Part shown: positions 1 to 9,216 of the stretch, one piece after another
Numbering within the stretch: the stretch's first letter is position 1
Layout: each line of letters begins with the position of its first letter
Assembly (NCBI RefSeq): GCF_000442515.1
Contig: NZ_AQPH01000004.1
Coordinates: forward strand, 30,673 to 94,672
DNA from: Magnetospirillum fulvum MGU-K5
Lineage (GTDB): Bacteria; Pseudomonadota; Alphaproteobacteria; Rhodospirillales; Magnetospirillaceae
Length of the DNA: 64,000 nucleotides
Reading direction: 5' to 3'
Notes under the pieces: model-generated
Databases searched by the model: none
What the model saw: the letters and a program-made list of their open reading frames with translations, nothing else
Told to the model about the DNA's origin: nothing
Translations under genes and position numbers: made by a program

Positions 1-131
1 AGGCGGACATAGCGCTCGCCCTTGCCGGGAACCGGCAGGCGGTCGTTTTTCTTTTCCTTTTTCTCCTCGGCGCGGAGGCTGAGGGGACTGAGGGCGGCCA
101 GGGCGGCGAGGACGAAGGTGCGGCGGCGCAT
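1..131 (-). CDS. Exported protein of unknown function, N-terminal part only
   Basis: The reading frame starts with an ATG at 131 and runs off the left edge of the window after about 43 codons. The visible N-terminus is a short signal peptide: MRRR, a hydrophobic Ala/Leu stretch, then an LRAE region that could be a cleavage site. A lysine/glutamate-rich segment (EEKKEKKND) follows. It starts 11 bases after the stop of the cyclic-nucleotide-binding gene, so it is probably the last visible gene of the nad operon. The family cannot be recognised from this fragment. Confidence 0.5.
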   Translation of the reverse strand, partial: MRRRTFVLAALAALSPLSLRAEEKKEKKNDRLPVPGKGERYVR

Positions 132-142
132 CGGGATTTCCT

Positions 143-529
143 TTACGGCTTCTTGTCGTACTGGGCGAGCAGCAGAGCGGCTTCGGCCAGTTCGGCCCCC
201 ATGGCGCGGATATTGCCAAGCAGGGCGTTGACGATCACCTTGACCCCCTTGGGGGCAAGCTCAAGCTGACCAGCCAGCCGATCCTTGGGGATCAGCACAC
301 AGGTGGTTTCCTCGACCGCCTCGGCGGTTGCCATCCGGGGCTGATCGTCGATCAGCGCCATCTCGCCGAAAATGCCGCCGCGTCGAACCTCGCCCAGTTC
401 AATCTGGCGGCCCTCGCGGGTCTTGTAGATCCGCACCTTGCCGAGTTCGACGACAAAGGCGGTGGTCCCGGCCTCACCTTCGGTGAAGATCACCGTGCCG
501 GGCGGGAAGACGAGGCGGCGCGGTGCCAT
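143..529 (-). CDS. Stand-alone cyclic-nucleotide-binding domain protein
   Basis: A 128-residue protein made almost entirely of one Crp-type cNMP-binding beta-roll. It shows the early glycine turn (FTEGEAG), the central phosphate-binding cassette region (GEMALIDDQPRMATAEA, about residues 55-71) and a C-terminal helix. There is no helix-turn-helix, kinase or channel domain, so it is a sensor or regulatory module rather than a transcription factor. It begins five bases after the nadB stop and so probably shares the nad operon transcript. Its ligand (cAMP, cGMP or none) cannot be read from the sequence, and the link to NAD metabolism is only by position. Confidence 0.8.
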   Translation of the reverse strand: MAPRRLVFPPGTVIFTEGEAGTTAFVVELGKVRIYKTREGRQIELGEVRRGGIFGEMALIDDQPRMATAEAVEETTCVLIPKDRLAGQLELAPKGVKVIVNALLGNIRAMGAELAEAALLLAQYDKKP

Positions 530-534
530 CGCGC

Positions 535-2157
535 TCAGCCCACCCGGCGGATGGCGAAGGTCTTGGGGACCAGGATGGTGTTTTGCGGCGGGGCGACGGT
601 GTCGAGGGTGGGGAAATCGATGGTGTAATGCAGACCCCGGCTCTCGCGCCGGGCCAAGGCCGAGCGGATGATCAGGTCGGCGACCATCGCGAGGTTGCGC
701 AGCTCAAGCAGATCGCTGGTAACGCGGAAGCTGCCGTAATAATCGCCGATCTCGTTCAGCAGCAGCTTGACCCGGTGACGGGCCCGCTCCAGCCGCTTGG
801 TCGAACGGACGATGCCGACGTAATCCCACATGAAGCGGCGCAGTTCGTCCCAATTGTGGGCGACCACCACCTCTTCGTCGGAATCGGTAACCCAGGTTTC
901 GTCCCACGGTGCCAGCGGCGGCGGCGGCGGGATGGTGTCCAGCCGCTCGGCGATGTCGCGGGCGGCGGCGGCCCCGATCACCAGGCATTCCAGCAGCGAG
1001 TTCGAGGCCATCCGGTTGGCCCCATGCAGCCCGGTGCAAGCCACCTCGCCCACTGCATACAGATTGTCGACGTCGGTATGGCCGGACAGGTCAGTCATTA
1101 CCCCACCGCAGGTATAGTGCGCCGCCGGAACCACCGGCAGCGGCTCGCGGGTCATGTCAAAGCCGAACTTCAGCGCCTCGGCATAGACGGTGGGGAAATG
1201 GTGGGTGATGAACTCGGCCGGACGGTGGCTGATGTCGAGATAGACGCACTCGCAGCCCAGACGCTTCATCACATCGTCGATGGCGCGGGCGACGATGTCA
1301 CGCGGTGCCAGTTCGCCGCGCGGGTCGTACTCGTCCATGAAGCGGGTCCCGTCGGGGCGCAGCAGCCGCCCGCCCTCGCCCCGCACCGCTTCGGTGACCA
1401 GGAAGGATTTGGCGCGGGGATGGTACAGGCAAGTCGGGTGAAACTGGCTGAATTCCAGGTTGGCGACCCGGCAGCCCGCCCGCCACGCCATCGCCATGCC
1501 GTCGCCGGTCGACCCGTCGGGGTTCGAGGAATAGAGATAGACCTTCGACGCGCCGCCGCTGGCCAGCAGCACCGAGCGGGCGGGAAAGCGGTGGACCCGC
1601 CCGTCGCGGCGGTCAAGCGCATAGGCCCCGACGCAGCGGCCCTGACGGCCCTGCGGAAGCTTCTCGCGAATCAGATCGACAGCGTTATGATTTTCGAACA
1701 GGATCGCGCCGCTGTCGCGCAGCCGGGATTCCAGGCTGGTCTGAACCGCCAGACCGGTGGCATCGGCGGAATGGACGATGCGGCGGTGGGAATGGCCGCC
1801 CTCGCGGGTCAGGTGAAGGCCACCATCTTCGTGGTCGAACATCACGCCATTGGCGATCAGCCAGCGGATCGCCGCCGGAGCCCCTTCGACGACGGCCCGC
1901 ACCGCCGGTTCGTAGCACAGACCGCCACCGGCAATCAGGGTATCGCGGATATGGGCCTCGATCGAATCGGTGGCGTCCAACACTGCGGCGATGCCGCCCT
2001 GGGCATATTTGGTGCTGCCTTCGGACAGGTCGGTCTTCGACAGCACCCCGACCCGCGCGGTGGGACGCAGCGCCAACAACCCCAGCGCCACCGACATCCC
2101 GGCCGCGCCCGAGCCGATTACCAGAAGGTCGAAGGGCGCTGTTTCCATCTCGCTCAT
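535..2157 (-). CDS. nadB: L-aspartate oxidase NadB
   Basis: Flavoenzyme oxidising L-aspartate to iminoaspartate, the first step of de novo NAD synthesis in the cytoplasm. The N-terminus carries the FAD dinucleotide-binding motif VIGSGAAGM. The succinate dehydrogenase/fumarate reductase flavoprotein fold follows, with HPT, a REGG-like EGGRLL segment, HYTCGG and the [15 protein letters not shown] region near the C-terminal part of the FAD domain. I chose the ATG at 2157 (MSEMETAPF) over an upstream in-frame ATG because it gives 540 residues, the usual length, and lies one base after the nadC stop. The product feeds NadA. Confidence 0.95.
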   Translation of the reverse strand: MSEMETAPFDLLVIGSGAAGMSVALGLLALRPTARVGVLSKTDLSEGSTKYAQGGIAAVLDATDSIEAHIRDTLIAGGGLCYEPAVRAVVEGAPAAIRWLIANGVMFDHEDGGLHLTREGGHSHRRIVHSADATGLAVQTSLESRLRDSGAILFENHNAVDLIREKLPQGRQGRCVGAYALDRRDGRVHRFPARSVLLASGGASKVYLYSSNPDGSTGDGMAMAWRAGCRVANLEFSQFHPTCLYHPRAKSFLVTEAVRGEGGRLLRPDGTRFMDEYDPRGELAPRDIVARAIDDVMKRLGCECVYLDISHRPAEFITHHFPTVYAEALKFGFDMTREPLPVVPAAHYTCGGVMTDLSGHTDVDNLYAVGEVACTGLHGANRMASNSLLECLVIGAAAARDIAERLDTIPPPPPLAPWDETWVTDSDEEVVVAHNWDELRRFMWDYVGIVRSTKRLERARHRVKLLLNEIGDYYGSFRVTSDLLELRNLAMVADLIIRSALARRESRGLHYTIDFPTLDTVAPPQNTILVPKTFAIRRVG

Positions 2158-2158
2158 G

Positions 2159-3010
2159 TCAGGTCCAATCCAGGCCAATATCCACAGCCGGTGCCGATTG
2201 AGTGATCCGACCGACCGAGACATAATCGACGCCGGTCGCGGCGATGGCACCGATCGTCTCCAGCGTCACGCCGCCCGACGCTTCGGTTTCGCACCGTCCG
2301 GCCACCAACGCCACCGCCTGGCGCAAGATATCGGGCGGCATGTTGTCGAGCAGAACGATATCGGCCCCCGCCTCGACCGCTTCGGCAACCTGGTCCAGGG
2401 TGTCGCATTCGGCCTCGACGGTGACGCCGCCGGCCTTGGCCCGCCGCACCGCCGCACCGATCCCGCCACAGACGGCAATATGGTTGTCCTTAATCAGGAC
2501 GCCGTCAAACAGGCCCATCCGGTGGTTGGTCGCGCCGCCGCAGCGGGTGGCATATTTCGACAGCCGCCGCAGGCCGGGAATGGTCTTGCGGGTATCGAGC
2601 AAGGTGCAGCCGGTTCCAGCGATCCGCTCGACATAGCGCGCCGTCTCGGTGGCGATGCCGGACAGAAGCTGCAACAGGTTAAGAGCGGTGCGCTCGGCGG
2701 TCAGCAGCCCGCGCGCCGGTCCCTCAATCTCGGCCAGCACGGTTCCGGCCGCGACCCGGTCGCCATCGGCGACGCGAGGAGTGAAGCGGGCGTCGGGCAC
2801 CACCCGGCGAAACGATTCTTCGGCGACCGGCAGACCGGCGACAACCATCGCGTGGCGGGCCTGCATCACGCCTTTGAAGCGCAGATCGGCCGGGATCACC
2901 AGCGTCGAAGTGATATCGGCACCGGGGCCGCCCTTGTCCGCGCCGGTATCCTCGGCCAAGGCGGCATCAATCACCCGCCGGGCGTCATCCCAATCGATTT
3001 CAGGAGGCAT
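2159..3010 (-). CDS. nadC: Nicotinate-nucleotide pyrophosphorylase (quinolinate phosphoribosyltransferase) NadC
   Basis: Converts quinolinate and PRPP to nicotinate mononucleotide, CO2 and PPi, the third step of de novo NAD synthesis. The 283 residues show the family's landmarks: AEDTGAD and DITS near the N-terminus, ERTALNLLQ, then [22 protein letters not shown] with KDNH, and the C-terminal barrel strands EAECDTL and LLDNM. The gene overlaps the end of nadA by 11 bases and is followed directly by nadB, so the three are translated from one message. Confidence 0.96.
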   Translation of the reverse strand: MPPEIDWDDARRVIDAALAEDTGADKGGPGADITSTLVIPADLRFKGVMQARHAMVVAGLPVAEESFRRVVPDARFTPRVADGDRVAAGTVLAEIEGPARGLLTAERTALNLLQLLSGIATETARYVERIAGTGCTLLDTRKTIPGLRRLSKYATRCGGATNHRMGLFDGVLIKDNHIAVCGGIGAAVRRAKAGGVTVEAECDTLDQVAEAVEAGADIVLLDNMPPDILRQAVALVAGRCETEASGGVTLETIGAIAATGVDYVSVGRITQSAPAVDIGLDWT

Positions 3011-4019
3011 GGGCGTTCCCCGACATCGGCACCGACCGGCTCATCTCCAGCATTTTCTCCAGCGGTTTCAGCGCCTCCAGCCGCAACGACTCGGGCACGG
3101 TGATCGCCGGGGCGTCGTTGACGAGGCAAAGATAGATCTTTTCCAGCGTGTTCAGCGCCATGAACGGACAGTTCGAGCAGGAACAGCCGCCATCGGCTCC
3201 CGGCGCGGGCAGGAAGGTCTTGTGCGGCGCGGCCTTGGTCATCTGGTGGATGATGTGCTGCTCGGTGGCGATGATGAACTCATCGCGGTCGCTGGCCAGC
3301 ACATAATCGAGAATGGCGCGGGTCGACCCGACATGGTCGGCATGGAGCAACACCGCCTCGGGGCATTCCGGATGGGCGGCGACCAGGGCGTTGGGGTGGC
3401 GCACCTTCAACTTGACCAACTCGCGTTCGGAAAACTGCTCATGAATGATGCAACTGCCCGGCCACAGCGTCATCTCGCGCCCCGAGATGCGGGCGAGATA
3501 GCTGCCGAGATGGCGGTCGGGGGCGAACAGGATCGGCCGGTCGGCGGGAAGCTGGCGCAAGATCGCCTCGGCATTCGACGAGGTGACGATCACGTCGGAC
3601 AGCGCTTTGATCTCGGCCGAGCAATTGATGTAGGTGACGGCGATATGGTCGGGGTGGCGTTCGCGGAAAGCGCGGAACGCTTCGGGCCGACAGGATTCTT
3701 CCAGCGAACAGCCCGCTTCGGCGTCGGGGATCAGCACTGTCTTGGTGGGTGACAGGATCTTCGCCACCTCGCCCATGAAGCGGACGCCGCAAAAGACGAT
3801 AACGTCGGCGTCGGTGGCGGCGGCTTTGCGCGACAGGTCAAGCGAATCGCCGACGAAATCGGCCAGATCCTGAATCTCGCCATCCTGGTAATAATGAGCC
3901 AGAATGACCGCGTTGCGCTCGCGTCGCAAACGGTTGATTTCGGCGACAAGGTCCAGCGAAGGATCGATGTCGCGCTCTGTCTTCGCCCCGGCGGGCGGCA
4001 GGACGATGGTGTCGGTCAT
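3000..4019 (-). CDS. nadA: Quinolinate synthase NadA
   Basis: Condenses iminoaspartate with dihydroxyacetone phosphate to quinolinate using a [4Fe-4S] cluster. The three expected cluster cysteines are visible: in VFCGVRFM, in [11 protein letters not shown] and in the SCSNCPFM segment near the C-terminus. [10 protein letters not shown] near the N-terminus is also typical. The ATG at 4019 (MTDTIV) gives 339 residues, a normal length; the longer frame upstream enters the promoter region. It is the first gene of nadA-nadC-nadB and has palindromes in its leader (4039-4055 and 4096-4110). Confidence 0.95.
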   Translation of the reverse strand: MTDTIVLPPAGAKTERDIDPSLDLVAEINRLRRERNAVILAHYYQDGEIQDLADFVGDSLDLSRKAAATDADVIVFCGVRFMGEVAKILSPTKTVLIPDAEAGCSLEESCRPEAFRAFRERHPDHIAVTYINCSAEIKALSDVIVTSSNAEAILRQLPADRPILFAPDRHLGSYLARISGREMTLWPGSCIIHEQFSERELVKLKVRHPNALVAAHPECPEAVLLHADHVGSTRAILDYVLASDRDEFIIATEQHIIHQMTKAAPHKTFLPAPGADGGCSCSNCPFMALNTLEKIYLCLVNDAPAITVPESLRLEALKPLEKMLEMSRSVPMSGNAHAS

Positions 4020-4038
4020 CTCGGGTTGGCGTCTCCCG

Positions 4039-4055
4039 GGGGCTAATTTAGCCCC
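4039..4055. promoter_or_regulatory. Perfect palindrome in the nadA leader
   Basis: GGGGCTAA-T-TTAGCCCC: eight-base arms around one central base, 20 bases upstream of the nadA start codon and downstream of a TATACT-like -10 on the minus strand (4081-4076). It could be an operator for a NAD-responsive repressor or a leader hairpin. I cannot tie it to a named regulator. Confidence 0.45.
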
Positions 4056-4075
4056 GTGTGCGGTCAAGGGCGGCA

Positions 4076-4110
4076 AGTATAAGGGCATTTTTGGTAGGGT
4101 ACGCAACCCT
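4076..4110 (-). promoter_or_regulatory. Candidate nadA promoter with a second inverted repeat
   Basis: Reading the minus strand, TTGCGT (4106-4101) lies about 19 bases before TATACT (4081-4076), and nadA starts 57 bases further on. The -35 region sits inside an inverted repeat AGGGT-N5-ACCCT (4096-4110). A third small inverted repeat, ATGCC-N4-GGCAT, lies at 4125-4138 towards the divergent receiver gene. The spacing is slightly long for sigma-70, so this is a candidate only. Confidence 0.35.
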
Positions 4111-4201
4111 CATGCGAATGAACTATGCCCATAGGCATGTTTTCTCTGGCCCCTGCTTTCCCACATGATGTTAACTCAAATCTCCTGGGGAGACCTTGAA
4201 G

Positions 4202-4627
4202 GTGTCTGCGCTCGGCAATGAAATCGCCGGCCCCGGTGGTCCTGGCCCCGGGGTTCGCCTGGTGGTCGTCATTGAGGACGAGGCAATCGTCCTTGCCGGT
4301 TACCAGATGCTGTTCGAAAGCTGGGGCTATGTCGTGATCGCCGCCCAATCCGCCGACGAAGCGTTGGGGATGCTGGAGGCTGGATCGATGCCGCCCGGTT
4401 TCATCCTGGCCGATTTCCGTCTCCGCGACGGCCAGACCGGAACCGAGGCGATCGAGCGGGTCCGTCAGGCGTTCGGCCCCGATATTCCCGGGGTGGTGGT
4501 CACCGGCGATACCACGGTGACGGTGGATCGTCTGCGTCTGGCTGCGTCCGAAGGGATGCCGATCCTGCACAAGCCGGTCAATGGCCGCCAGCTTCAGGAA
4601 TTGCTGACTCGTTCCTTCAAGACCTGA
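4202..4627 (+). CDS. Single-domain response regulator (receiver domain only)
   Basis: About 141 residues forming one CheY-like receiver domain with no output domain. The acidic pocket is in VVVIEDEAIV, the phosphoacceptor Asp in LADFRLRDG, the conserved Thr in VVVTGDT and the Lys in LHKPV. The fold resembles receiver modules attached to hybrid histidine kinases, so it probably works in a phosphorelay by protein contact. Two starts are possible: TTG at 4196 or GTG at 4202. I prefer GTG because the GGGGAGA ribosome-binding site (4187-4193) is better spaced from it. It is divergent from nadA; no kinase gene is nearby. Confidence 0.85.
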   Translation: MSALGNEIAGPGGPGPGVRLVVVIEDEAIVLAGYQMLFESWGYVVIAAQSADEALGMLEAGSMPPGFILADFRLRDGQTGTEAIERVRQAFGPDIPGVVVTGDTTVTVDRLRLAASEGMPILHKPVNGRQLQELLTRSFKT

Positions 4628-4647
4628 AGGCCGAGTCGGTTTTTCCC

Positions 4648-6318
4648 CTACCCGTTCGTCATCAACGAATCGGCGGCGGCGCGGGCCTGATCGGTGACGG
4701 TCTCGCCCGCCAGCATCCGGGCGATTTCCTCGCGCCGTGCCTCGGGGGACAGAATATCGACCCCGGTCACTGTGGTGGAGCCGGAACTACGCTTGGCGAC
4801 GCGGAAATGATGAGCCCCGCGTGCCGCGACCTGGGGCGAATGGGTCACCACCAGCACCTGCAATTCGGCGGCGAGACGGCCCAGCCGTTCCCCCACCGCT
4901 GCCGCGACCGCGCCGCCGATTCCGGCATCGACCTCGTCAAAGACGATGGTGGCGGTGGGCGAAATCCGGGCCAGCACCACCTTTAACGCCAGCATGAAGC
5001 GGGCAAGCTCGCCGCCCGAAGCGATGCGGCCGAGCGGCCCTGGCGGGCTGCCGGGATTGGTGGCGACTTCGAATCCAACCGCATCCAGTCCGTCCGGTCC
5101 CCATTGCGCTTCGTCCTGCGCCGCGACGAGGGTGTGAAAGGTCGCTTTGTCGAGCTTCAGCGGCGGCAGTTCCGCCGCCACCGCCTTGTCAAGCGAGCGA
5201 GCGGCCTTGGTCCGGGCCTTGGACAAAGCGCGGGCGGCTTCGACATAAGCGGTGCGGGCCGCCTCTTCGGCGCGGGCCAGCCGGGCCAGATCGCCGCCGC
5301 CATCGTCAAGTTGTTCCAGGCGCCTTGTCAGGCGCTGGCGAAGCGCGGGCAGATCGTCGACGGCGATGCCGTGGCGTCGCGCGGCGGCGCGCAGGGCGAA
5401 CAGCCGCTCTTCGACCTTTTCCAGCCGCCGGGGATCAAGATCGATTCCCGCCGACACCCGTTCCAACTGCCCAATCGCCTCGGCCGCTTCGATCGCAGCG
5501 CGGTCCAGGGCGGCGATCACCGGGTCCAGCCGCCCTTCGGCGCGGTCGGCGACCCGTTCCAGGGCGCGGCGGGCGTTGCGCAGGCTGCCTTCGACGTCGC
5601 CGCTGCGGTTCAGCGCGGTCTGGGCGGCGTTCATCGCCTCGATCAGCTTTTCGCCCTGCATCAGCATGGCGCGGGAGCGGGCCAGCTCGGCTTCCTCGCC
5701 CGGCTTGGGGTCGAGTCCGGCGAGATCCTCGACGGTGGCGCGCAGGGTCTCTTCTTCGGCACGGGCTTCGGCCAAGGCGGCTTCGGCCTCGGCGCGGTCG
5801 GCGCGGGCAGCCCTCCAGGAATCCCAGGCGGCGGCGACCGCGCCCCGTGTCTTGTCCAGTCCGGCAAAGGCGTCGAGCACCCCCAGATGGGTCGAAGCAT
5901 CGAGCAGGCCGTGGCTTTCGAACTGGCCGTGAATTTCGACCAATTGCGCCCCGATCCGCCGCAGCAAGGTGATGCTGACCGGCTGGTCGTTGACATAGGC
6001 GCGCGAGCGGCCATCGGCGGTCAACACCCGGCGCAGCAGCACCGGGCCGCCTTCGCCGCTATCGACGTCCTGTTCGGTCAGCAGGGTGCGGACGGAATGG
6101 TCGGCGGGCAGATCGAATTCGGCGATGACGCTGCCCTGGGCCGCGCCATGGCGGACCAGTCCGGATTCGGCTCGCGCTCCCAGCGCCAGCCCGAGCGAAT
6201 CGAGCAGGATCGATTTCCCCGCGCCGGTTTCGCCGGTGAAGACCGACAATCCGGGATCGAAGCCGAGATCGAGGCGCTCGATCAGGACGATGTCGCGGAT
6301 GGCGAGCGAGGCCAGCAT
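4648..6318 (-). CDS. recN: DNA repair protein RecN
   Basis: SMC-like ATPase acting in RecA-dependent repair of double-strand breaks. The Walker A motif GETGAGKS lies near residue 30. A long central charged Ala/Glu/Arg coiled-coil region follows, then the C-terminal ATPase half with the signature IASGGELAR and Walker B IVFDEVDAGIGG. The ATG at 6318 (MLASLAIRDIVLIE) gives 556 residues, the normal RecN length; the longer frame upstream has non-homologous Pro/Arg-rich sequence lying over bamD. The gene starts four bases after the bamD stop. Confidence 0.95.
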   Translation of the reverse strand: MLASLAIRDIVLIERLDLGFDPGLSVFTGETGAGKSILLDSLGLALGARAESGLVRHGAAQGSVIAEFDLPADHSVRTLLTEQDVDSGEGGPVLLRRVLTADGRSRAYVNDQPVSITLLRRIGAQLVEIHGQFESHGLLDASTHLGVLDAFAGLDKTRGAVAAAWDSWRAARADRAEAEAALAEARAEEETLRATVEDLAGLDPKPGEEAELARSRAMLMQGEKLIEAMNAAQTALNRSGDVEGSLRNARRALERVADRAEGRLDPVIAALDRAAIEAAEAIGQLERVSAGIDLDPRRLEKVEERLFALRAAARRHGIAVDDLPALRQRLTRRLEQLDDGGGDLARLARAEEAARTAYVEAARALSKARTKAARSLDKAVAAELPPLKLDKATFHTLVAAQDEAQWGPDGLDAVGFEVATNPGSPPGPLGRIASGGELARFMLALKVVLARISPTATIVFDEVDAGIGGAVAAAVGERLGRLAAELQVLVVTHSPQVAARGAHHFRVAKRSSGSTTVTGVDILSPEARREEIARMLAGETVTDQARAAADSLMTNG

Positions 6319-6322
6319 TTGC

Positions 6323-7249
6323 CTACCAGAACTTGGCCCAGTTGAACCAGCCGCCGCTGGTCTTGGCCGGGTCGTCGCCGGGCGGCGGTGCCTTTTTCTT
6401 GCCGTCGGACCAGAAGGCCAGGGAATCCGTCCAACTCGATTGCAGCAGGCTCTTCGACGGGTCGTGGTCGCCTTCGACCGCGATCGCGTAGCTGTCCTGG
6501 TACCAATCGGTGCCGGGGAAATTGTGGCCCAGCACGGCGGCGGTGCGCCGCGCCTCGTCGTCAAGGCCGAGGATGGTGTAAATCTCAACCATCCGGTGCA
6601 GCGCCTCGGGGACGTGGCTGGTGGTCTGGAATTGCTCGGTCACGATCTTGAAGCGGTTGAGCGCGGCCAGATATTGCTTGGTGTTGAGATAATAGCGGCC
6701 GACCGACATTTCCTTGCCCGCCATGTGATCGCGCGACAGGTCGATTTTCAGCCGGGCGTCACGGGCATAAGGGCTGGCGGGGAAGCGATCCACCACTTCC
6801 TGAAGGCTTTTCAGCGCCTGTTCGGTCATCTTCTGGTCACGACCGACGTCGGAAATCTGCTCGTAATAGCAGAGTCCCTTCAGGTAATAGGCATAGGCGG
6901 CATCTTTGTTGCCGGGATGGAGCTGAATGAAACGGTCCAGCCCGATCAGCGCCTCGTCATATTTGTTGCGCTCGTACAGCGCATAGGATGACATCAACTG
7001 CGCCTTGGTCGCCCAGGCCGAGTAGGGATGCTGGCGCTCGACTTCCTCGAACTGCTTGGCTGCCCGCTGGTACTCGTTCTTGTCCATCAGGTCCATGGCG
7101 CCGTTATACAGCTCCTCGACCGGCTTCTCGACATACTCTTCTTTCTTGTCGGCGCAACCGGCGACAAGGATCAGCAGGCCGAGGCCCATCGCCTGGGCCA
7201 GCCGGAGACGGCGGCATGCGAAACGCGGGAAAAGGGCGGCTGGGCTCAT
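6323..7249 (-). CDS. bamD: Outer membrane assembly lipoprotein BamD
   Basis: Lipoprotein of the BAM complex that inserts beta-barrel proteins into the outer membrane. A signal peptide ends in the lipobox LVAGC, so the mature protein starts with a lipidated Cys. Repeated tetratricopeptide helices follow, including the YNGAMDLMDKNEYQRAAKQF and HPYSAWA pair, and SPYARDARLKID. The ATG at 7249 gives 308 residues with a signal peptide of sensible length. A somewhat charged C-terminal tail extends beyond the TPR core. It lies just upstream of recN on the same strand; the usual lpxC neighbour is absent. Confidence 0.92.
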   Translation of the reverse strand: MSPAALFPRFACRRLRLAQAMGLGLLILVAGCADKKEEYVEKPVEELYNGAMDLMDKNEYQRAAKQFEEVERQHPYSAWATKAQLMSSYALYERNKYDEALIGLDRFIQLHPGNKDAAYAYYLKGLCYYEQISDVGRDQKMTEQALKSLQEVVDRFPASPYARDARLKIDLSRDHMAGKEMSVGRYYLNTKQYLAALNRFKIVTEQFQTTSHVPEALHRMVEIYTILGLDDEARRTAAVLGHNFPGTDWYQDSYAIAVEGDHDPSKSLLQSSWTDSLAFWSDGKKKAPPPGDDPAKTSGGWFNWAKFW

Positions 7250-7437
7250 GGGGGCTCGTTCGGATGCGAGGGGGCGGTCGTCAAGGCCGGAGGCGGCGAA
7301 ACTATACCACGCCATCGCCGGGGGGGAAGAGCGGGGTTGCTTTTAGCGGGGTGCGGAAAAACTCAAAATTCGGGGGCTGCGTCTCCGAACGGGTTCGGGC
7401 CGTCGCCCGACCGCGAAGCGGAATTTTCCGCAGCCTG

Positions 7438-9216
7438 TTAGCGGGCCAGGGCGGCGTCGGTCACCACCAATTGCGCGGTGTTGGCACCTTGCCAGCTATC
7501 GACGCGCAAGGTTCCGGCCAGATGGAACGACGCCCCGGCCGACCCCAGCAAGGTCATACCCATTTCGGAATCCGCGGCGCGGAAGGCGATCGCCTTTAAC
7601 CGCTTGCCCCCGGCTCCGGTCAGGATCAGCCGGACATGGCCCGATCCCACCACATCGGCCCGGACGATGCGGGCGTTGGTGACGGCGAACAGCGGTTCGG
7701 GGTTGCCCGATCCGAACGGGCCGATTCCAGCCAGGGTCTCGATCAACTCGACCGAGGCGGCCCCGGCATCCAACGCGCCGTCGAGGTCAAGCAGCGGCAC
7801 CAATTCCCCGCTCAGTTGGGCCTGAAGCCGGTCGGCGATAAAGGCGCGCAACGGCTCTAGCTTGTCGCGTTCCAGGGTGAAGCCCGCCGCCATCGCGTGA
7901 CCGCCACCGGCGACCAGCAACCCGGCCTGCCGCGCCGCGATGATTGCCGCTCCCAGATCAAGCCCGATCACCGAGCGGCCCGAGCCCTTGCCGGTGTCGC
8001 CGTCGAGCGCGATGACGCAGGCGGGGCGGCCATAGCGTTCCTTCAGCCGTCCGGCGACGATGCCGATCACCCCCTGGTGCCAGCCCTCGCCCGCCGCCAG
8101 CAGCAGGGGCAGACCGTCGTCGGGGCGGGTCTCGACCTGCTCGATCGCCTCGGCCAGCACCGCCGCCTCGATCTCCTGGCGGTCCTTGTTATAGCCGTCG
8201 AGCCGCCGGGCGATGTCGCCCGCCTCGATCGTGTCGGTGGTGGTCATCAGCCGAGCTCCCAGCCCGGCTTCGCCGACCCGGCCCCCGGCATTGACCCGTG
8301 GCCCCAGCACATAGCCAAGATGATAGGCGTCGGGGCGTTCCTTCACTCCGGCCACGTCGGACAGGGCGGCCAGACCGGCATTGCCGCGCCGTCCCATCAC
8401 TTTCAGCCCCTGGGCGACCAGGGCGCGATTGACGCCGACCAGCGGCACGACGTCGCAGACGGTGCCGAGCGCGACCAGATCGAGCCAGCGCAGCAGATCG
8501 GGCGCGGGCCGGGTCGAAAACCAGCCCGCTTGTTTGAGGGCGCGGTTCAGCCCCACCGCCAACAGGAACGAGACACCGACGGCGGCAAGGTGGCGGTGCG
8601 GGCTGTCTTCGTCCAGGCGGTTGGGATTGATCACCGCCAAGGCGGGGGGCAGGCTGGATTCGGCGACATGGTGATCGACGACGATCACCTCCTGCCCGGC
8701 GGCGGCGGCGGCTTCCAGTGCGGCAAAGGCGGTGGTGCCGCAATCGACGGTGATCACCAGTCGGGCCCCTTCGGCCTGCATCCGCGCCAGCGCCGGGGCA
8801 TTGGGGCCATAACCCTCGACCACCCGGTCGGGAATGTGGGTCAGCACCCGCGCTCCCGCCGCTTCGAGATAGAGGGTCAGAACGGCGGTCGAGGTGGCGC
8901 CGTCGACGTCGTAATCGCCGAAAATGCCGATCGTCTCGCCCGCCTGCACTGCCTGGGCCAGCCGGGCGACCGCCTTGTCCATGTCGCGGAGGTGGCCCGG
9001 ATCGGGCAGCAGGTCGCGCAGGGTGGGAGACAGGAAGGCTTCCGCCTCGTCAAGGCCGATGCCGCGCGCCGCCAGGACGCGGCCGACCAGTTCGGGCAGC
9101 CCCAGACGCTGCGACAAAGCCTGGGCGACGCGGCCGTCACCGGGACGGGCCTGCCAGCGCCGCCCGGTCAGGGAGCGCTCGACGCCAAGAAAGGCGTCGC
9201 CCGGGGCGGCGCTCAT
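7438..9216 (-). CDS. recJ: Single-stranded-DNA-specific exonuclease RecJ
   Basis: 5'-3' single-strand exonuclease used in recombination and mismatch repair. The DHH phosphoesterase motifs are visible: GDYDVDGATS (motif I), VDCGTTA, IVVDHHVAE (DHH) and NPNRLDEDS. The DHHA1 domain has GEGWHQGVIGIVAGRL and GGGHAMAAGFTL, and the C-terminal OB-like domain includes IGPFGSGNPEP. The ATG at 9216 gives 592 residues and overlaps the glpX stop as ATGA, so the two are translationally coupled. Confidence 0.95.
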   Translation of the reverse strand: MSAAPGDAFLGVERSLTGRRWQARPGDGRVAQALSQRLGLPELVGRVLAARGIGLDEAEAFLSPTLRDLLPDPGHLRDMDKAVARLAQAVQAGETIGIFGDYDVDGATSTAVLTLYLEAAGARVLTHIPDRVVEGYGPNAPALARMQAEGARLVITVDCGTTAFAALEAAAAAGQEVIVVDHHVAESSLPPALAVINPNRLDEDSPHRHLAAVGVSFLLAVGLNRALKQAGWFSTRPAPDLLRWLDLVALGTVCDVVPLVGVNRALVAQGLKVMGRRGNAGLAALSDVAGVKERPDAYHLGYVLGPRVNAGGRVGEAGLGARLMTTTDTIEAGDIARRLDGYNKDRQEIEAAVLAEAIEQVETRPDDGLPLLLAAGEGWHQGVIGIVAGRLKERYGRPACVIALDGDTGKGSGRSVIGLDLGAAIIAARQAGLLVAGGGHAMAAGFTLERDKLEPLRAFIADRLQAQLSGELVPLLDLDGALDAGAASVELIETLAGIGPFGSGNPEPLFAVTNARIVRADVVGSGHVRLILTGAGGKRLKAIAFRAADSEMGMTLLGSAGASFHLAGTLRVDSWQGANTAQLVVTDAALAR

